A DNA stretch of 64,000 nucleotides, taken from Ramazzottius varieornatus (taxonomy: Eukaryota; Tardigrada; Eutardigrada; Parachela; Ramazzottiidae). Positions within the stretch are counted from its first letter, which is position 1. Every line of letters starts with the position of its first letter. Position numbers and translations under genes: made by a program. The stretch covers positions 750,824 to 814,823 of the forward strand of contig BDGG01000012.1 of assembly GCA_001949185.1 (NCBI GenBank). Reading direction: 5' to 3'. Of the stretch, positions 24,801-36,010 are shown in pieces. The notes below the pieces were generated by a model, which was not told the origin of the DNA, did not search any database, and worked only from the letters and a program-made list of their open reading frames with translations.

Positions 24801-24896
24801 ATGAGTCGCTTCCTGGTTGCCCTGCAGAATACCTTCCGGGACTCCGAGTCTCACGCGCGGACCGGTAGCTGGCTCAGCAACACCGTTGGACGCCAT
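21811..24896 (-). CDS. protein with two Tudor domains
   Basis: Nine exons (24630-24896, 24334-24539, 24116-24256, 23974-24039, 23834-23902, 23557-23739, 22790-23257, 22529-22720, 21811-22261) join to 680 residues. After a disordered N-terminal third, a first Tudor-like fold is seen around DVVIFRSELRQIYARGRIYR and LLLDYGTMESV. A second, more typical one spans VLVAVQHNQQWMRARVL, LYFVDLGRVGYTP and NIRRLLPEQAEIPALS. Tudor proteins of this layout usually bind symmetrically methylated arginines on Piwi-pathway proteins in germ-cell granules, but I cannot assign an orthologue and do not see helicase, MYND or KH domains. Two introns hold palindromic repeats. It is head to head with the BRMS1-like gene, 403 bp apart. 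Confidence 0.8.
22330..22500. repeat. intronic palindromic element, copy 8, compound (Tudor gene intron 8)
   Basis: Two cores stand side by side: AATGGCGCACGTTCTCCGCC with AACGTGCGCCAG, then AAGCGGCGCACGCTTCCGGC with ACACGAGCCACTTGAG. The left end GTGGGCGAAATC-like and the right end TCATTTGCCAACGTCTC flank both. It looks like one copy inserted in, or tandem with, another. Confidence 0.75.
23364..23483. repeat. intronic palindromic element, copy 9 (Tudor gene intron 6)
   Basis: It shows GACGCCGGCAAACGACTCCA at the left, TAGTGGCGCACACTTTCGGC facing AACGTGCGCCACGTG in the centre, and CATATACCGTCGTTCC at the right. Confidence 0.87.
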
Positions 24897-25299
24897 CCTG
24901 ATTACAAAACAGGTGCAGGAGAACCTTGAGGTGTTCGGCGAGCAACTGCAAATTTGAAGCGAAGATTACGCACTTCTTCAGAGGAAGCAGCGGAATGATG
25001 ATCCCGGAACTGCCAACTCTCAAAAGTTTCTGGCCACTGGCATCCGGTGACAGGTCGGAACCCTCGGGGTGAATGGAGATACGCTTGAATGGTTGAGGTC
25101 ACCGAAGAAGTCAGCTTCATACCCGTGGCTGACGTGGGCTAAAGATTTTGACCTTTATCGTCTTCGTTCAGCGGTCAAAAAGCAAAACGCGTACGATTAC
25201 TTGCTGTCTTGCGCCTTCGGTCGTTCTTTCTTGTCTTCTTGATGAGCATCTTGTTGTTTTCTCATTAGTCTTGTCCGTTGCAGGAAGGAGCTCTCGACA
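24897..25299. promoter_or_regulatory. divergent promoter region, Tudor gene and BRMS1-like gene
   Basis: These 403 bases separate two start codons pointing apart. No TATA box or repeat is obvious. Confidence 0.5.
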
Positions 25300-26953
25300 A
25301 TGGATGCTGCAGAACGGCCGAATAATCCTCCTGAAGGAGCGTGGAACAAGACAGCTGCAAGCACGATCAGGGACGAATCATCTCTGTCTTCATCGCGTCG
25401 CGCCAAAGCTCCGAGACAGAAAACGTTCCCGTTTCGACGCACAACCCCATACAAGCGCTCGAGAAGTTCTCAAGTATCTGGTCCTGATGACCCGATCGTG
25501 GGTAGCAGCAGTGTTGAGCTGCCGGGGATGGATGCTAGCGAAGTTGACCGCTCGTCTTCCCCAACCCACCCATCCTTCAGTCCTTCTTTACTGAGCCCAA
25601 GAGCAGGCAGAGAACGAAGCTGGGATCGCCTCCAAGGAAAAGGTTTGATGGTGAGAAGGCGAGAATGAACTCGATAGGCAACACTCAAACTTATCCAGAC
25701 TGCAGAATTATTTGGGCAAACAAAGTTTACAAGAATGCTTTTCTAAGTGGCGTACTTGTCCAGGGTTACTGGCCGAAACTGTGCGCCACTTGCAGAAGTG
25801 ATCTTCTCGATTTTGTTCGCTTTGAAGGTGTCCCATTTGAAGGAATGTCTTTTCGGTTTTGTTATTCAACGTTTTCTGTCAGCCCGTTATTCCTGGAACG
25901 GATATCCCGATGTCGCCTTACAAAGATTCATCGTCTTCCGGAAAAGAATACGACATTGAGGATCTTTGCCGAAAGAAGAGTCTCCGGAAAGTTTTGATGG
26001 TCATCCAAGAAGACGACAAAGCGGAAAACGAAGCTGGTAAAATTCCTGAGAAATTCCTGACTCCTGAAGCGTTAACCAAACTTGGCGATCGTAGCAAGTA
26101 CACCATCAACCTTCTGGATAAACTACAGAAGCACTTCATGGTCATCAGAGAGAAGCTATACCGAGCCAGGTATCAAGGCATGGATCAAGGCATCGAAGCG
26201 GTGCAGAAAGGCGACTCGCCCTTGCTTGAGCAGCACATGTCCAAGATCCAAAACATCTGCCAAGACGAGCTGCGGAAAGCCAAAGATCTCCAAGAATCGA
26301 GGAAAGAATCCATCGAGCTCGAGTACTCCAACGCCGCCAAAGCAGTATGGGATACGTTGGACGCAGAAGTGGCTCGTCGCCAGTATGGCTTGAAGGTTCG
26401 TCTTGTTGAGAGCATGATCAAGAGCGAATGTGACTTTATGCAGACCCAGCTGCGAAACATTGTCAGCCATTGGAAGGAACAGTCCAAGACGGGCGATACC
26501 TCTGTGAGAACAGTTAACGGAATCACGATCAATGTCGACCTTGAGATTCCTACAGAAGAACTCATGGGCGATGTGTGGAAGCTGATGAAGACGTCCATCA
26601 GACAAAAGTACTGGACCAAATACCTTTCGCCAAAAGCGCAAGCTGAATCGGAAGTGGGAGGACGGGCTGTCCGCGCAAAGGCCATTCAAGCGGCTCTGCT
26701 GCAGTCCCAGGTCAGTGCTGTGCAGTCTTCGGGACCTCACAAGTTGTATTACAGCGTTCCTCATCGCAGTATTTTGAAGACCTTTAAGAATTTACGAAGC
26801 GATAGCATGGTCGCTGCTGCAAGTGCAACGCCGACAGCTTCAACCTCTACAATAGCTAACGATTCCGAATTGAATTTTGTCGATAGCCCGCAGTCTCCTT
26901 CGCCTCCCTCCAACCATCGTGATCCGAGTTTTAAATTACAAGATGCGACCTGA
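25300..26953 (+). CDS. BRMS1/BRMS1L-like subunit of Sin3-HDAC complexes
   Basis: Two exons (25300-25650, 25883-26953) join in phase 0 to 473 residues. The second exon carries the BRMS1/Sds3 pattern: LQKHFMVIREKLYRARYQGM, a long charged helix, and later SSGPHKLYYSVPHRSILKTF. In BRMS1L these align with the KEKLYRERL helix and with VSGPYIVYMLQ..DILEDW. Family members bridge Sin3 and histone deacetylases. The N-terminal exon is Ser/Arg/Pro-rich and the C-terminus is a Ser/Thr/Pro-rich tail, making it longer than BRMS1L (about 320 residues). The match is weaker than for other genes here, so Sds3-like is also possible. The intron carries a palindromic repeat. Confidence 0.65.
25708..25833. repeat. 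intronic palindromic element, copy 10 (BRMS1-like intron)
   Basis: TAAGTGGCGTACTTG near 25745 faces CTGTGCGCCACTTG near 25779. The left end TTGGGCAAACAAAG fits the family terminus. The right end has drifted. Confidence 0.85.
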
Positions 26954-27126
26954 TAGCCTGTAACCCTTACTCTTCTTTCACACTACAAACCTAGTTTATT
27001 CGTTAAGCGCCGTCAAGCATTACTGCTGGTCTGGGTTTCCGCACGCTGCTTATTTCTTTCAGTTCTATACTTCTGATACTCACCGAAGTACGAACAAAAT
27101 GTTCGTCGTGTGATTGTAAAGGAGGT

Positions 27127-27244
27127 TACTGTATACTCTCCCGAAATTCACGTACGTCACTCCATTCAGAGTGTAAAACTAGAGAAAGTTCTCATACGGT
27201 GACCATAACAGTGACGTACGTGAATTTCGGGAGAGCATACAGTA
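27127..27244. mobile_element. foldback MITE, TA-flanked
   Basis: Arms of about 34 bases (27127-27160 and 27211-27244) are near-perfect reverse complements: CTCTCCCGAAATTCACGTAC on the left and its complement on the right, with one mismatch. Both ends sit at TA, the target-site signature of Tc1/mariner elements. The 50-base middle is non-coding. Confidence 0.85.
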
Positions 27245-27371
27245 TTAGAACATCACTAATCGGCGGTATCGGTACGGATGCCCTTAGGGTATTGATACGT
27301 CATTGAGTTTTGTTCTTCCTGGCGGAGGAAATAGAGTCCCGTCATCCTGCTCGAGCGCAAAAATAAAAAAG

Positions 27372-27444
27372 TAGCAGATCGTGGTTTCGATCCACGGACC
27401 TCTGAGTTATGAGCCCAGCGCGCTAACCTCTGCGCCAATCTGCT
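27372..27444 (-). tRNA. initiator tRNA-Met (CAT)
   Basis: A 73-nt cloverleaf lies on the minus strand. The acceptor stem AGCAGAT/ATCTGCT is perfect, the D-arm reads TGGCGCAGAGG (A box), the anticodon loop is CTCATAA, and the T-arm reads CGTGG-ATCGAAA-CCACG. The ATCGAAA T-loop (A54, A60) and the A1 start are hallmarks of eukaryotic initiator tRNA rather than elongator tRNA-Met. The usual three G:C pairs of the anticodon stem become G:C, G:U, G:C here. No intron is present. Confidence 0.93.
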
Positions 27445-28436
27445 AAATTCGACGCTCGTTGTGGAAATTTAACTCAATCAGCAGATTTTACAGTGTAGCC
27501 GTACTGTCTCTCGCTGCTGTTTAGCTCGGGTGCTTGATTTCCGAAACTTGATTTGTGTTGATAGATCATAGATCCACGGACCACGGCCTAAATACAGTAA
27601 CAGTAAGAATCTCAGATCTGTAATCAGCTAGATTGAACATTTCTCCGCAGTATACTGGTTCCCTTCTGCTCCTGGTGAACCTCCGTGATCTTTACCTCAA
27701 CGTTGTCCGCCACATCTGTGCTGCAAGGCTGTACTGTTGGCTGGACTGCATGTGGAAGCTTTCCAGCTGAGCTGAATGCTGATCGACCTGACTCGGGGAG
27801 TGGTGTCCTGGAAGGAAGACCTTCAAGATTCAAAGCACACTGTAAGTACTCCTTTGTCTGACCATTTTCATGTGGTGGCTTAATGCCATGATTCCAAGGA
27901 ACACGGGAGTCAACCGGTATCACGGTGTACTTGAGGAGACCAGTGAATGTAGAGTGTAGAGTGAAGACTTATATAGTGCGTGTTGCGTTGTGGAGTGAGC
28001 TCCACTATACAGTATGTGCGAAATCATCAATTTATCATTTTATATCGTATAATCTGTATTTATAGTGTTGTGAGTGCCCGAAGCGCTCGTATTTTCCTGC
28101 ATCTGAGTCGGCCTGATCTACGAACAGCAAGCGTTGATGGGACGGAATTACTTTTCCGAAACAAGACTCTTATCGACGGATGGAAACTTTTGAGAACTCC
28201 TTGTTGCATACGGCTATCACACTTTTTATATCGATCCCTTTCTTGCTGGTGCTGTACTTTCTCGGCTGGCTTGGACTGGAACTCTTCAAGAACAACTGAA
28301 ATACCGTAAGTGGGCCCTAGATCATGAAGGTGCAATATCGGATGCTTGAAGCTTTGCACATGGAAAAGTGTTCGCATTTTCCAGTAGCCCACGATCTTAT
28401 TTGTCGACGAGTTTTAAAACTGGAAATCAAGAGTTA
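27445..28436. other. gene-poor stretch with a minus-strand TATA-like box and an open frame
   Basis: On the minus strand CTATATAAG at about 27971-27979 is followed by an open frame to a TGA at about 27624. It encodes a Pro/Ser/Gln-rich stretch (KPPHENGQTKEYLQCALN) with no good ATG. It could be a promoter plus first exon, or a relic. A small membrane peptide candidate on the plus strand is listed separately. Confidence 0.3.
28180..28299 (+). CDS. candidate 39-aa single-pass membrane peptide
   Basis: An ATG opens a 39-codon frame ending in TGA. The peptide starts METFENSLLHTAI, continues into a hydrophobic segment (TLFISIPFLLVLYFLGWLG) and ends ELFKNN. That is a typical layout for small integral membrane proteins, such as respiratory-chain accessory or SERCA-regulating peptides. 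No family is recognised and no splice context was established. Chance is possible at this length. Confidence 0.3.
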   Translation: METFENSLLHTAITLFISIPFLLVLYFLGWLGLELFKNN

Positions 28437-29727
28437 CATAGGGGGTTCAATAAATTTCAAGGCATGACTGCCCTAGTTGACCTAGACTTTTACGGCACAG
28501 TCCAAAACAATGGCTGTCCTATTTACGGTCCATTACCAAAAGACCGAATGAATAGACTTGAAACTCGCGAAGAATCGTCAGTTTTAATTTTAGCACCTGA
28601 AGAACTTTTCACTGTCCCCGTTAACATGGCGCAGTACGATAAGCCGTTTTACCGAAGCGTCATACTGTATAATTTCAAGCGGAGCTTGACGACGCGGGAA
28701 TGCTTCGACGAGATGAGTAAAGTATTGGGGGATGAATCTTCGTCGAAACCAACTGTTGAGTACTGGTTCAGAAATCTTCATCGAAAGATTGTCGATCTGG
28801 AAGATGCACTGTGTTCTGGGGCTGCTGTTACGGCGCGCGCCGACAATAGATTACATTGACACGCAAGCTGATGGAAGAAGATCGTCACACCACTGTCAGG
28901 AATACAGCGGAGGAACTGGACATTTCAGTGGGAACGGCTGAACAGAAATTACACGATGATCTTAATTTGCAAGACATTTGTGCTCCGTGGGACCTCATGG
29001 ACTGACGGAGAACCAACGTCAGTCAAGAGTACGTAGATGTGAGCAGATGCTTCCTGTCCTCGAGTCAAACATAAAGGACGATGTGGTGACTAGCGATGGA
29101 TCTTGTGTCTATTATTACGACCCAAAACGGAAGGAGCACAAGGAGGAATGGGTCGAGAAAGAAAGTGGCGCACCCATGGTTGTACAGCACCGTAGAGCAT
29201 CAAGAATCGTATGTCCAACTTTTTCCTGGGTCGGAACGGAGTTAGTTTCAATACAAAGGTACCCCGTGAACCGTCGATGCGTGGTGCTTCTTACATCAAG
29301 AACTGTTTGAAACCTCTGTGTGAGATTATGAGAAACAGACGTCCGAAAGGCGGACTCCGGGGGAAACTGCTTCACCACAACGACGCGAAGTGACACAGCG
29401 CACTTGCATTATCGGAATTTTTGGCCGAGCAGGAGCTTGATATTATTGTTCATCCCCCTTATCTGCTTGCGAGTTTTAGCCGTTTCCAAAACTGAAAAAT
29501 TTCTTACAGGGAGAAAAATTTACGACGGAAGAGGAGCTCGAGGGCGCTAGCGATGACGCCCTTGCTTCTTTCGATAAAAAGTTTTACCACGAAATGTTTG
29601 ACGACTCGGTTTCTCGATGTAAACGTTGCATAGAGGTTGGTGATGTTTACTTTGAAAAGTTGTGAAGTTCGGGCGAACCAGTAATTTGTAATAAAATCAG
29701 CTTTAAAACTTGTTGAACCCCCCTATG
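28437..29727 (+). mobile_element. decayed mariner-family transposon
   Basis: The 1,291-bp element has terminal inverted repeats: CATAGGGGGTTCAATAAATT at the left and the complement of CATAGGGGGGTTCAACAAGT at the right. A TA duplication lies on each side. Length and target site fit mariner. Confidence 0.88.
28626..29665 (+). pseudogene. mariner transposase pseudogene
   Basis: From ATG at 28626 the frame reads a mariner N-terminal helix-turn-helix (VILYNFKRSLTTRECFDEMS, then EYWFRNLHRK..DLEDA) and breaks by frameshift after about 70 codons. Later pieces in other frames recall the catalytic domain: YYDPKRKEHKEEW, LLHHNDAK, ELDIIVHPPY, and a C-terminal FTTEEELE..DDALASFDKK. Several frameshifts and stops make it non-functional. 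The HHND piece corresponds to the usual HDNA catalytic motif. Confidence 0.85.
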
Positions 29728-30533
29728 TATACCCATAGAAAGGACGATGGTTCTTGCTACCTTCAAAGTTACGAACACTCAACAAGTTGCCAACAACCCC
29801 CAACAAAATTAGGTGAAATACAGGCGTAAAATACATGAAGACACTGCGATATGGAGACCGGTGTAAAACCAAGTCACTATGTCACCTCAGGAAGCTAATG
29901 CGACATTCGGGATACCGGAAACTGATCTTTTATCGATTATTCCGTAACGCGGATGTAGTCTCTTCCCAGGGCCAGGTCTTACCTACTTGATTATCCAAAG
30001 TAACCCCACTAAAAGTTGGCGAATAAATTTGTTCACATAGAGTGTCTTTCATCTTGGCCTTAAGGCCGGAAGTCCACCTCTGTACTGTGGCTCTTGATCA
30101 GACTTTACTATTGGTGTAAACTTACAGGCGAACTTGTCCTCGGTAGACGCATCTGTCGACCGTTAGTCAGAGAGCCAGCCATCTGCGTTTTGTACATGTG
30201 TGGTGTAATTATGTGTTTTGTTCTTTTCACTGACAGTTCTCGTACCTCCCAAGCGAAAGCACCACAAGTCAACACGTGGGTTCCCGGGTCTTCACTTTTC
30301 TGCTGAGACGGTAAGTTTTCTCTTTGCAGAGTTCTTAAACTTGTCTAGCCCAAACTGGCTACCGTCGTCATCATGAAAATCGATAGTCGCTGCTGCTGCT
30401 GCGTGTTCTTTATTACATAATTTCGTGTGCAGGCTACGATGAGTAAGTAAGCGTTCCATTGGACCTTTACACTAACGAAGGAGCCGCCCTTGCCGTAGTC
30501 ATCCCACGCATCACTGCATCTCCGGCCGGGAAA
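29728..30533. promoter_or_regulatory. region upstream of UBE3B
   Basis: About 800 bases lie between the mariner remnant and the UBE3B start. They should hold its promoter and perhaps 5' UTR exons. No repeat or RNA gene was found. Confidence 0.4.
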
Positions 30534-33500
30534 ATGTTTACGAACAGCACGTCGAAAACTAATCGCTCAGTAGCGGTGGTGGAAGAAGCCAAGCTCGCTC
30601 GTGAAAAGCGCGCGCGTGAAAAGAAGCGTACGGACGCGGCGATACTGATCCAGGTATTTTCTTTTGATTGCCTGATTAGCTGGGTATGGCACCTCCTGTT
30701 TGTGTCGGTCCCGGCGTCGGCTGGACCGCGGCTGTGGCCAATAAACATGGTCTTCCTGTACAGTCTTTTGTCCGGCGATGCCTGTGTGTCAAGCATCTGC
30801 GAGCGGAGAACCAGCGGGAATTTGACGAGGTCTTCGGACAATACGCCTACTCGAGTGAACTTCCGCCGACGATCACGGCCGAAGATGCCTTCTCTCACCT
30901 ACGGCAGTTCTTTTTTCTGTTTAATGGAAGGGACGATCAGGAACGGTTTCGGAACGTTTGTTGTTATTTGATAAGGAGTATATCCTGTGAGAAACCACAG
31001 TACAGTTTTATGAGTATCCTTCAAAAGACGGAATTCGTGTCGACGTGGAGACGTCAAGTCCTGTTGATTCTTCAACTGTGTGTCCGATACCTTCGACTTC
31101 TCAATCCGGAGAACGTAGCGGATGGAAAAGATCTCGTTCTGTACTCTCAAGTCATCATTATGCTGACGCATGCTTCGCAGTGGAAAGCTGTTAAGATACC
31201 CAGCGAAGTAGGAACGGCGCACCCAACATTACTGAACTAGGTTTCGAAAATAATAATAATTTTCTCCCGATCAGGAGTATTACTTTATGAAATTTCAGAA
31301 CATGCTATGAATATTCTGTGGATATTTTTCTAATATTTTTGGCCTGTTTTGTAGGTTGTTCAGAAAGTGATGAACGGTTTGACGTTCAAATGGCTGCAAG
31401 AACTAGTCAAGTTCGGGCTGTACCAGACGATTCACGAGCTTCTAATACGTGGGATGGCTCGAAGCAAGCCATCTTTTACCAACACGACACTCTTCCCGCT
31501 ATTGACCCTGACAGTCCGTCCGATGGTGCAGGCGGCTTTCCCCTCCGAAATCGATCTACAAAAGACTGTGATTAAGTTATACACTGTCCCCGGTTTGTTA
31601 TTACATGTTGCCAGCATATGTCCAGAGTTTATTGAAACGTTGAAGAAGCAGAATCTGCTAAAGAGCTGGAATAGCCTGCTGACCACGGACAAAGCTTGGC
31701 TGATGTTGCGTCAAGAGCTGACGACGGCTAACGCCACACTGAGCATGACCGCTAATCTTCTGTATGCCTTCTGGCTGGACAGAAGAGAAGATGACAGCGA
31801 AGTGGAGGTCCTTCATGCGGTTTCCACGATTATTTTCCTTTTGGATCGATGCCGGGAGATTACGGCCTCGCATCAGTCGGCAGCTTCCAAATGGCACCCT
31901 ATTTTAGGATGGTCGTCTGACCGCCCTGACCCAAGGTAAGCATTTAGTTGCGCCAAGGATTGCGAATAGACGACCTTGTGCCGCGCTGCTTCGCTCCGAT
32001 TCACTTCTTTCCACTTCGCTGAGTTCTACTAACAAATTTTTTACCATTTGAACATATTATTTACCGTCGACGAACAAAAATATCAACTTTCGAAGTACCT
32101 GAATACAATCCTTCCGCAGCAACAGATGGCCCCCTGTATACAGGTGCTTGATGTGATCCGGCAGACGGATGCGGCTTTTCACGTACCGGCATACAGATTT
32201 CTTAAACACTTATCATAGGGTCCATTTTGTTTTCGCGATCTTCGCTTGCAAACGGACCATAGTTGTTTCTCGTTTTCAGTTATCAGGATTCGATGGGCTT
32301 TGTTCAGCAGCAGCTGGAAATAGTCTACATGAAGGACTTTGTGCGGATCGTCTTTGGCCGGTCGCTGGAGCGGAAAGGCGAAAATGCCATCGTCGTCAAA
32401 AAAAACGGCGCTGTTGGGAATTCTAAAGCACTAGGTGCGACAAAGCTTTTGTGTTTGCCTTGTTGTTGTCATGTTCGAAGACTCTTACCTAAGTTGATTG
32501 ATCTTTCACAGCCATGCTTCATAAACTCGGCTTGTCGGTTGCCAAAAACCCTTCGAGGCTACAGTTGGGCGAAGGGGAAGTTAGCCGCTTAGCCATCGTC
32601 TGCGCCATGTACCAAACCGCCATCAACTGCCTTTCCAGACTGAATCTTAACATTCTCACCGGTAAACTCCTAGATCGTTTTTCTTCAAGATTCTTCAAGA
32701 TTTTTCTTAGAGATTTATTTTTCGGAAATTTTCCCTATCTTTATAGATGATATTTTCAATTCACTCTCAGCCAGTACCAAGAGAAACGTGCGCCACTTGA
32801 TTATTTTTTTAGAGATCGGATTATGTGGTGTGATGTATTTAACCTAGTTATCCGTGTTACAGGACTCTGCGCTGAGGGAGCGCTTCCGGCGACTTTATGG
32901 CGGATAATTAAGGATATCGGCGTGTCCCAGTTTACGGAGCTGCTGAAATCGAATCCGTCTACATTCACCACGGAATTCCAACTCCTCGGCTTGTTTTGTA
33001 ATCTGACAGCACATTTGATAACGTAAGCAAAGGAAGCCGCTTGAAGAAATGTTGTCTGTCTAAACATTAGTTAATTTTAGAATCATGGACGACCTTGAGC
33101 TATACGAAGAGCAGAAGATCTTCACCGTGACAGACTTGAGTGACATGTCCAAGTTTCTGAATGACTTGACTTTCCGAATTATTTGGTACGAGTACATGCC
33201 GGCTGCTCAACTCAAGACGGACGCCTTGTTTACATCGGTCCATCGATTGCTGCAGCTGCTGTATCAACGCAATGCCCGCCGGCGCTTCGCTCCAGATGAG
33301 CACTGGATCATGAAGTATGTGACCGATATTGTAAATGTGCGGTAATATCCCGCGCGGGTGCTGGTATGCTTCATAAATCAAACGTCAAATTGAAATGGCG
33401 AGATCATGAATTTTTAATTTGAATTCTTTGCGGCCAGCCATGAAAGTCAATGGAGCACAACCAAGTTTACATAAGAATGCTTTGCATGATTTATAATATT

Positions 33501-35760
33501 TTCCCCATTTTTCGTTGAATCCACCCAGATTGCTATCCCAACCGGCACACTCTTTTTTTTGCTGATGTCACCGAATGAGTGCTTCACTTGGCATAATTAT
33601 CTGCGTGAAATTATTGGCCGACGGGTAGCGACGACCTAAATGAGAAACTACCGGTTCAGTTGTCTAGCTTGGCTGTCTGGCTGTTATTTTCCTATGTGAT
33701 TTTATTGTTTTTGCAGGGAGGCCAAAGGAAGCTCATTCTTCAGCGAGCTGAAAGATAAACACGTAAACGCTCAGCAGCTGTTGATTTACGCACCTCAATG
33801 TATTCCCCATCACGACCGTGTCAAGCTCTTCCGTCAATGGATCAAGGAGGATCGCGCTGTCATGCAAGAAACGGCAGCAAAGTCTCCCATTCTCATCACG
33901 GTCCAACGGAGGAGAATAGTAGAGGACGGATACCAGTACATTTCGCGGTTGACGCCGGAAGAACTCAAAGGCACTGTTCGCGTTCGATTTGTCAACGCGG
34001 AAGGTAAGCGACTTGGTCGTATTGATTATTCCGAAAGTTTCTCGCTCCGCTGTGATGACAGTTACTGCTTCGGACGAGTATCAACATGTTTTTGTATGCT
34101 TCATATAGGAGTACAAGAAGCCGGTATTGATCAAGATGGGGTGTTCAAAGAGTTTCTGGAAGAAACACTCAAGTCCGTCTTTGATCCTAATCTTCAGCTC
34201 TTCAAAGCCACAGCTGACAATCGACTGTATCCCTCTCCCAACTCCTCCATGCAAGACAATCATATCCAGCTGTTCAACTTTGTGGGTCGAGTACTGGGCA
34301 AGGCATTGTAAGTCCAGACCAAAACACATATATAATATGGAAATCGGGGAAAGAAAGGTCTCTCTGCGTTTATAGGTATGAAGGAATCGTGGTTGATGTA
34401 CCGCTAGCCAACTTCTTCCTGTCACAAGTTCTGGGCTTCCATACTACCGGTTCCGCATACAGCTACTTTGATGAACTGCCATCATTCGATTTAGACCTGT
34501 ATAAGCAGTTGTCTAACTTGAAACGATACCCTGGGGATGTGGCGGACTTCTCGCTGACGTTCGCAAGCGACTCGGAATGCTTTGGACAAGTCACGGAAAA
34601 TGACCTGGTTCCCGGTGGACGGTACATGGAAGTCACTGAAGAAAACAAGATTCTCTACATCCATTTAATGGTAATCTGCAGAAAAACAACATAGAAATTC
34701 AGTCGTTCAGGTGGGAGGTCGGCGTTCACGTGCCTGCATACACGAAGTGTTGTTGTCACTACGATGCACACGTATGCCGGCATGAGCATTCTCGCTGGCC
34801 GGTCTCCCTTCAGTATTTGTTTGCTAGGGAGTTTCCCGCTATAAGGTTTTATGCGCGCTCAGCGGAGTTACGATCGGCTTAACCTACAGAGCGATAAACT
34901 CATAATCCAATTTCTCTTCTGCTTGCAGGCGCATTGGCGAATGCATGGCCAGATTAAGCAGCAAATCAACGCCTTCATCCAGGGTTTCTACACTGTTGTG
35001 AAACATGAATGGGTCAGCATGTTCTCCAGTCCGGAGTTGCAAAAGCTTATCTCAGGATCGGAGAAAATCGATCTCCATGATTTACGCAAAGTAGGTCACT
35101 GCTGATTTTCCACCGACTTTGTCAACTAATTAGTGTATCAAATTGACAATTGATGGTGTTGCCTCATTCAATATGACGCTAATGACCATGTAACGACCAC
35201 TGCAGAATACGCATTACTACGGCGGCTTCCACAGTGGTCATCGTGTCATCGGCTGGTTGTGGGATGTGCTGGAGAATGACTTCAACGAGGAAGAAAAAGG
35301 GTTGTTCCTGAAATTTGTGACAAGGTACGATACAAAGACCCATAGTCCGTATACATCTATGAAAATCTAATCCGCTAAACAGCAGAATCGCGGTTCCTTT
35401 GTAGCTGCTCCAAAGCTCCGGTTCTCGGCTTCCAGTATCTGGAACCGCCATTCTCTATACGGTTGGTCGAAGTGGGCGAAGATCAGGTATGCAAATGGTC
35501 GGATATTAACGAGAAGTTCATTCGCTTTTCTGCTAAAGACTTATTTGTGGTGTTGGTTTCAGGATTCGGGTGATACGCTGGGAAGCGTAATTCGTGGGTT
35601 CTTCACCGTGGGGAACAAGAAGGCCGCTTCCGTAGGTCGCCTTCCTACTGCTTCAACGTGTTTCAACCTACTGAAACTTCCGAGCTATCCGAAGAAGTCC
35701 GTCTTACGTGAGAAACTAAAGTACGCCATAAAATCAAACTCCGGATTTGAGCTTTCATAA
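30534..35760 (+). CDS. UBE3B: UBE3B, HECT E3 ubiquitin ligase
   Basis: UBE3B is a HECT-type ubiquitin ligase with an N-terminal calmodulin-binding IQ motif. Fourteen exons (30534-30653, 30764-31207, 31355-31935, 32280-32434 and on to 35563-35760) join without frame breaks to 1,061 residues; human UBE3B has 1,068. The IQ motif is AAILIQSFVRRC. The HECT domain begins near [15 protein letters not shown] and includes [34 protein letters not shown] and [20 protein letters not shown]. The catalytic-cysteine loop is [20 protein letters not shown], and the protein ends GFELS as in human. Exon 1 starts [11 protein letters not shown], near the vertebrate MFTLSQTSRA. Intron 5 holds a fragment of the palindromic repeat. 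Confidence 0.96.
32762..32800. repeat. intronic palindromic element, copy 11, half copy (UBE3B intron 5)
   Basis: Only one inner arm remains (AAACGTGCGCCACTTGATTA), with traces of the central spacer to its left. Confidence 0.6.
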
Positions 35761-36010
35761 AGAGCCATTTTACTGTTTTATTTCGACATGTTACTAGGAC
35801 CGATTTTTCTGCTATAACAGTGATACGCACAGTCTTTCTTTGTAACGAAGTTTATAATGTGCAAATACCGTATATTCATAGAAAAGAAATAAAAACAAAC
35901 AACAGCGATAAAAGGTAAAACTGAGAACAAAATAATCGATGGTTGATCTTATTGTACTGTAAGATCGTGACAAAACAGAGTCGACGTTACGCTACTAACA
36001 CCCCATTTCC
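35761..36010. other. convergent gap between UBE3B and SMARCB1
   Basis: About 250 A/T-rich bases lie between the two stop codons. An AATAAA at about 35887 may end the UBE3B transcript. Confidence 0.4.

Noticed and set aside
24902-25120. Minus-strand open frame upstream of the Tudor gene start
   Set aside because: It lies in the divergent promoter gap, has no donor joining it to the Tudor first exon, and shows no domain.
28060-28392. Minus-strand 110-codon frame before the mariner element
   Set aside because: It runs antisense across the left flank, lacks a start context and resembles no family. The short plus-strand membrane peptide is the better candidate there.
33565-33630. Possible further copy of the intronic palindrome in UBE3B intron 7
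   Set aside because: Only short fragments (CACTTGGCATAA, TTGGCCGACGG) resemble the family and the central arms are missing. Not counted.
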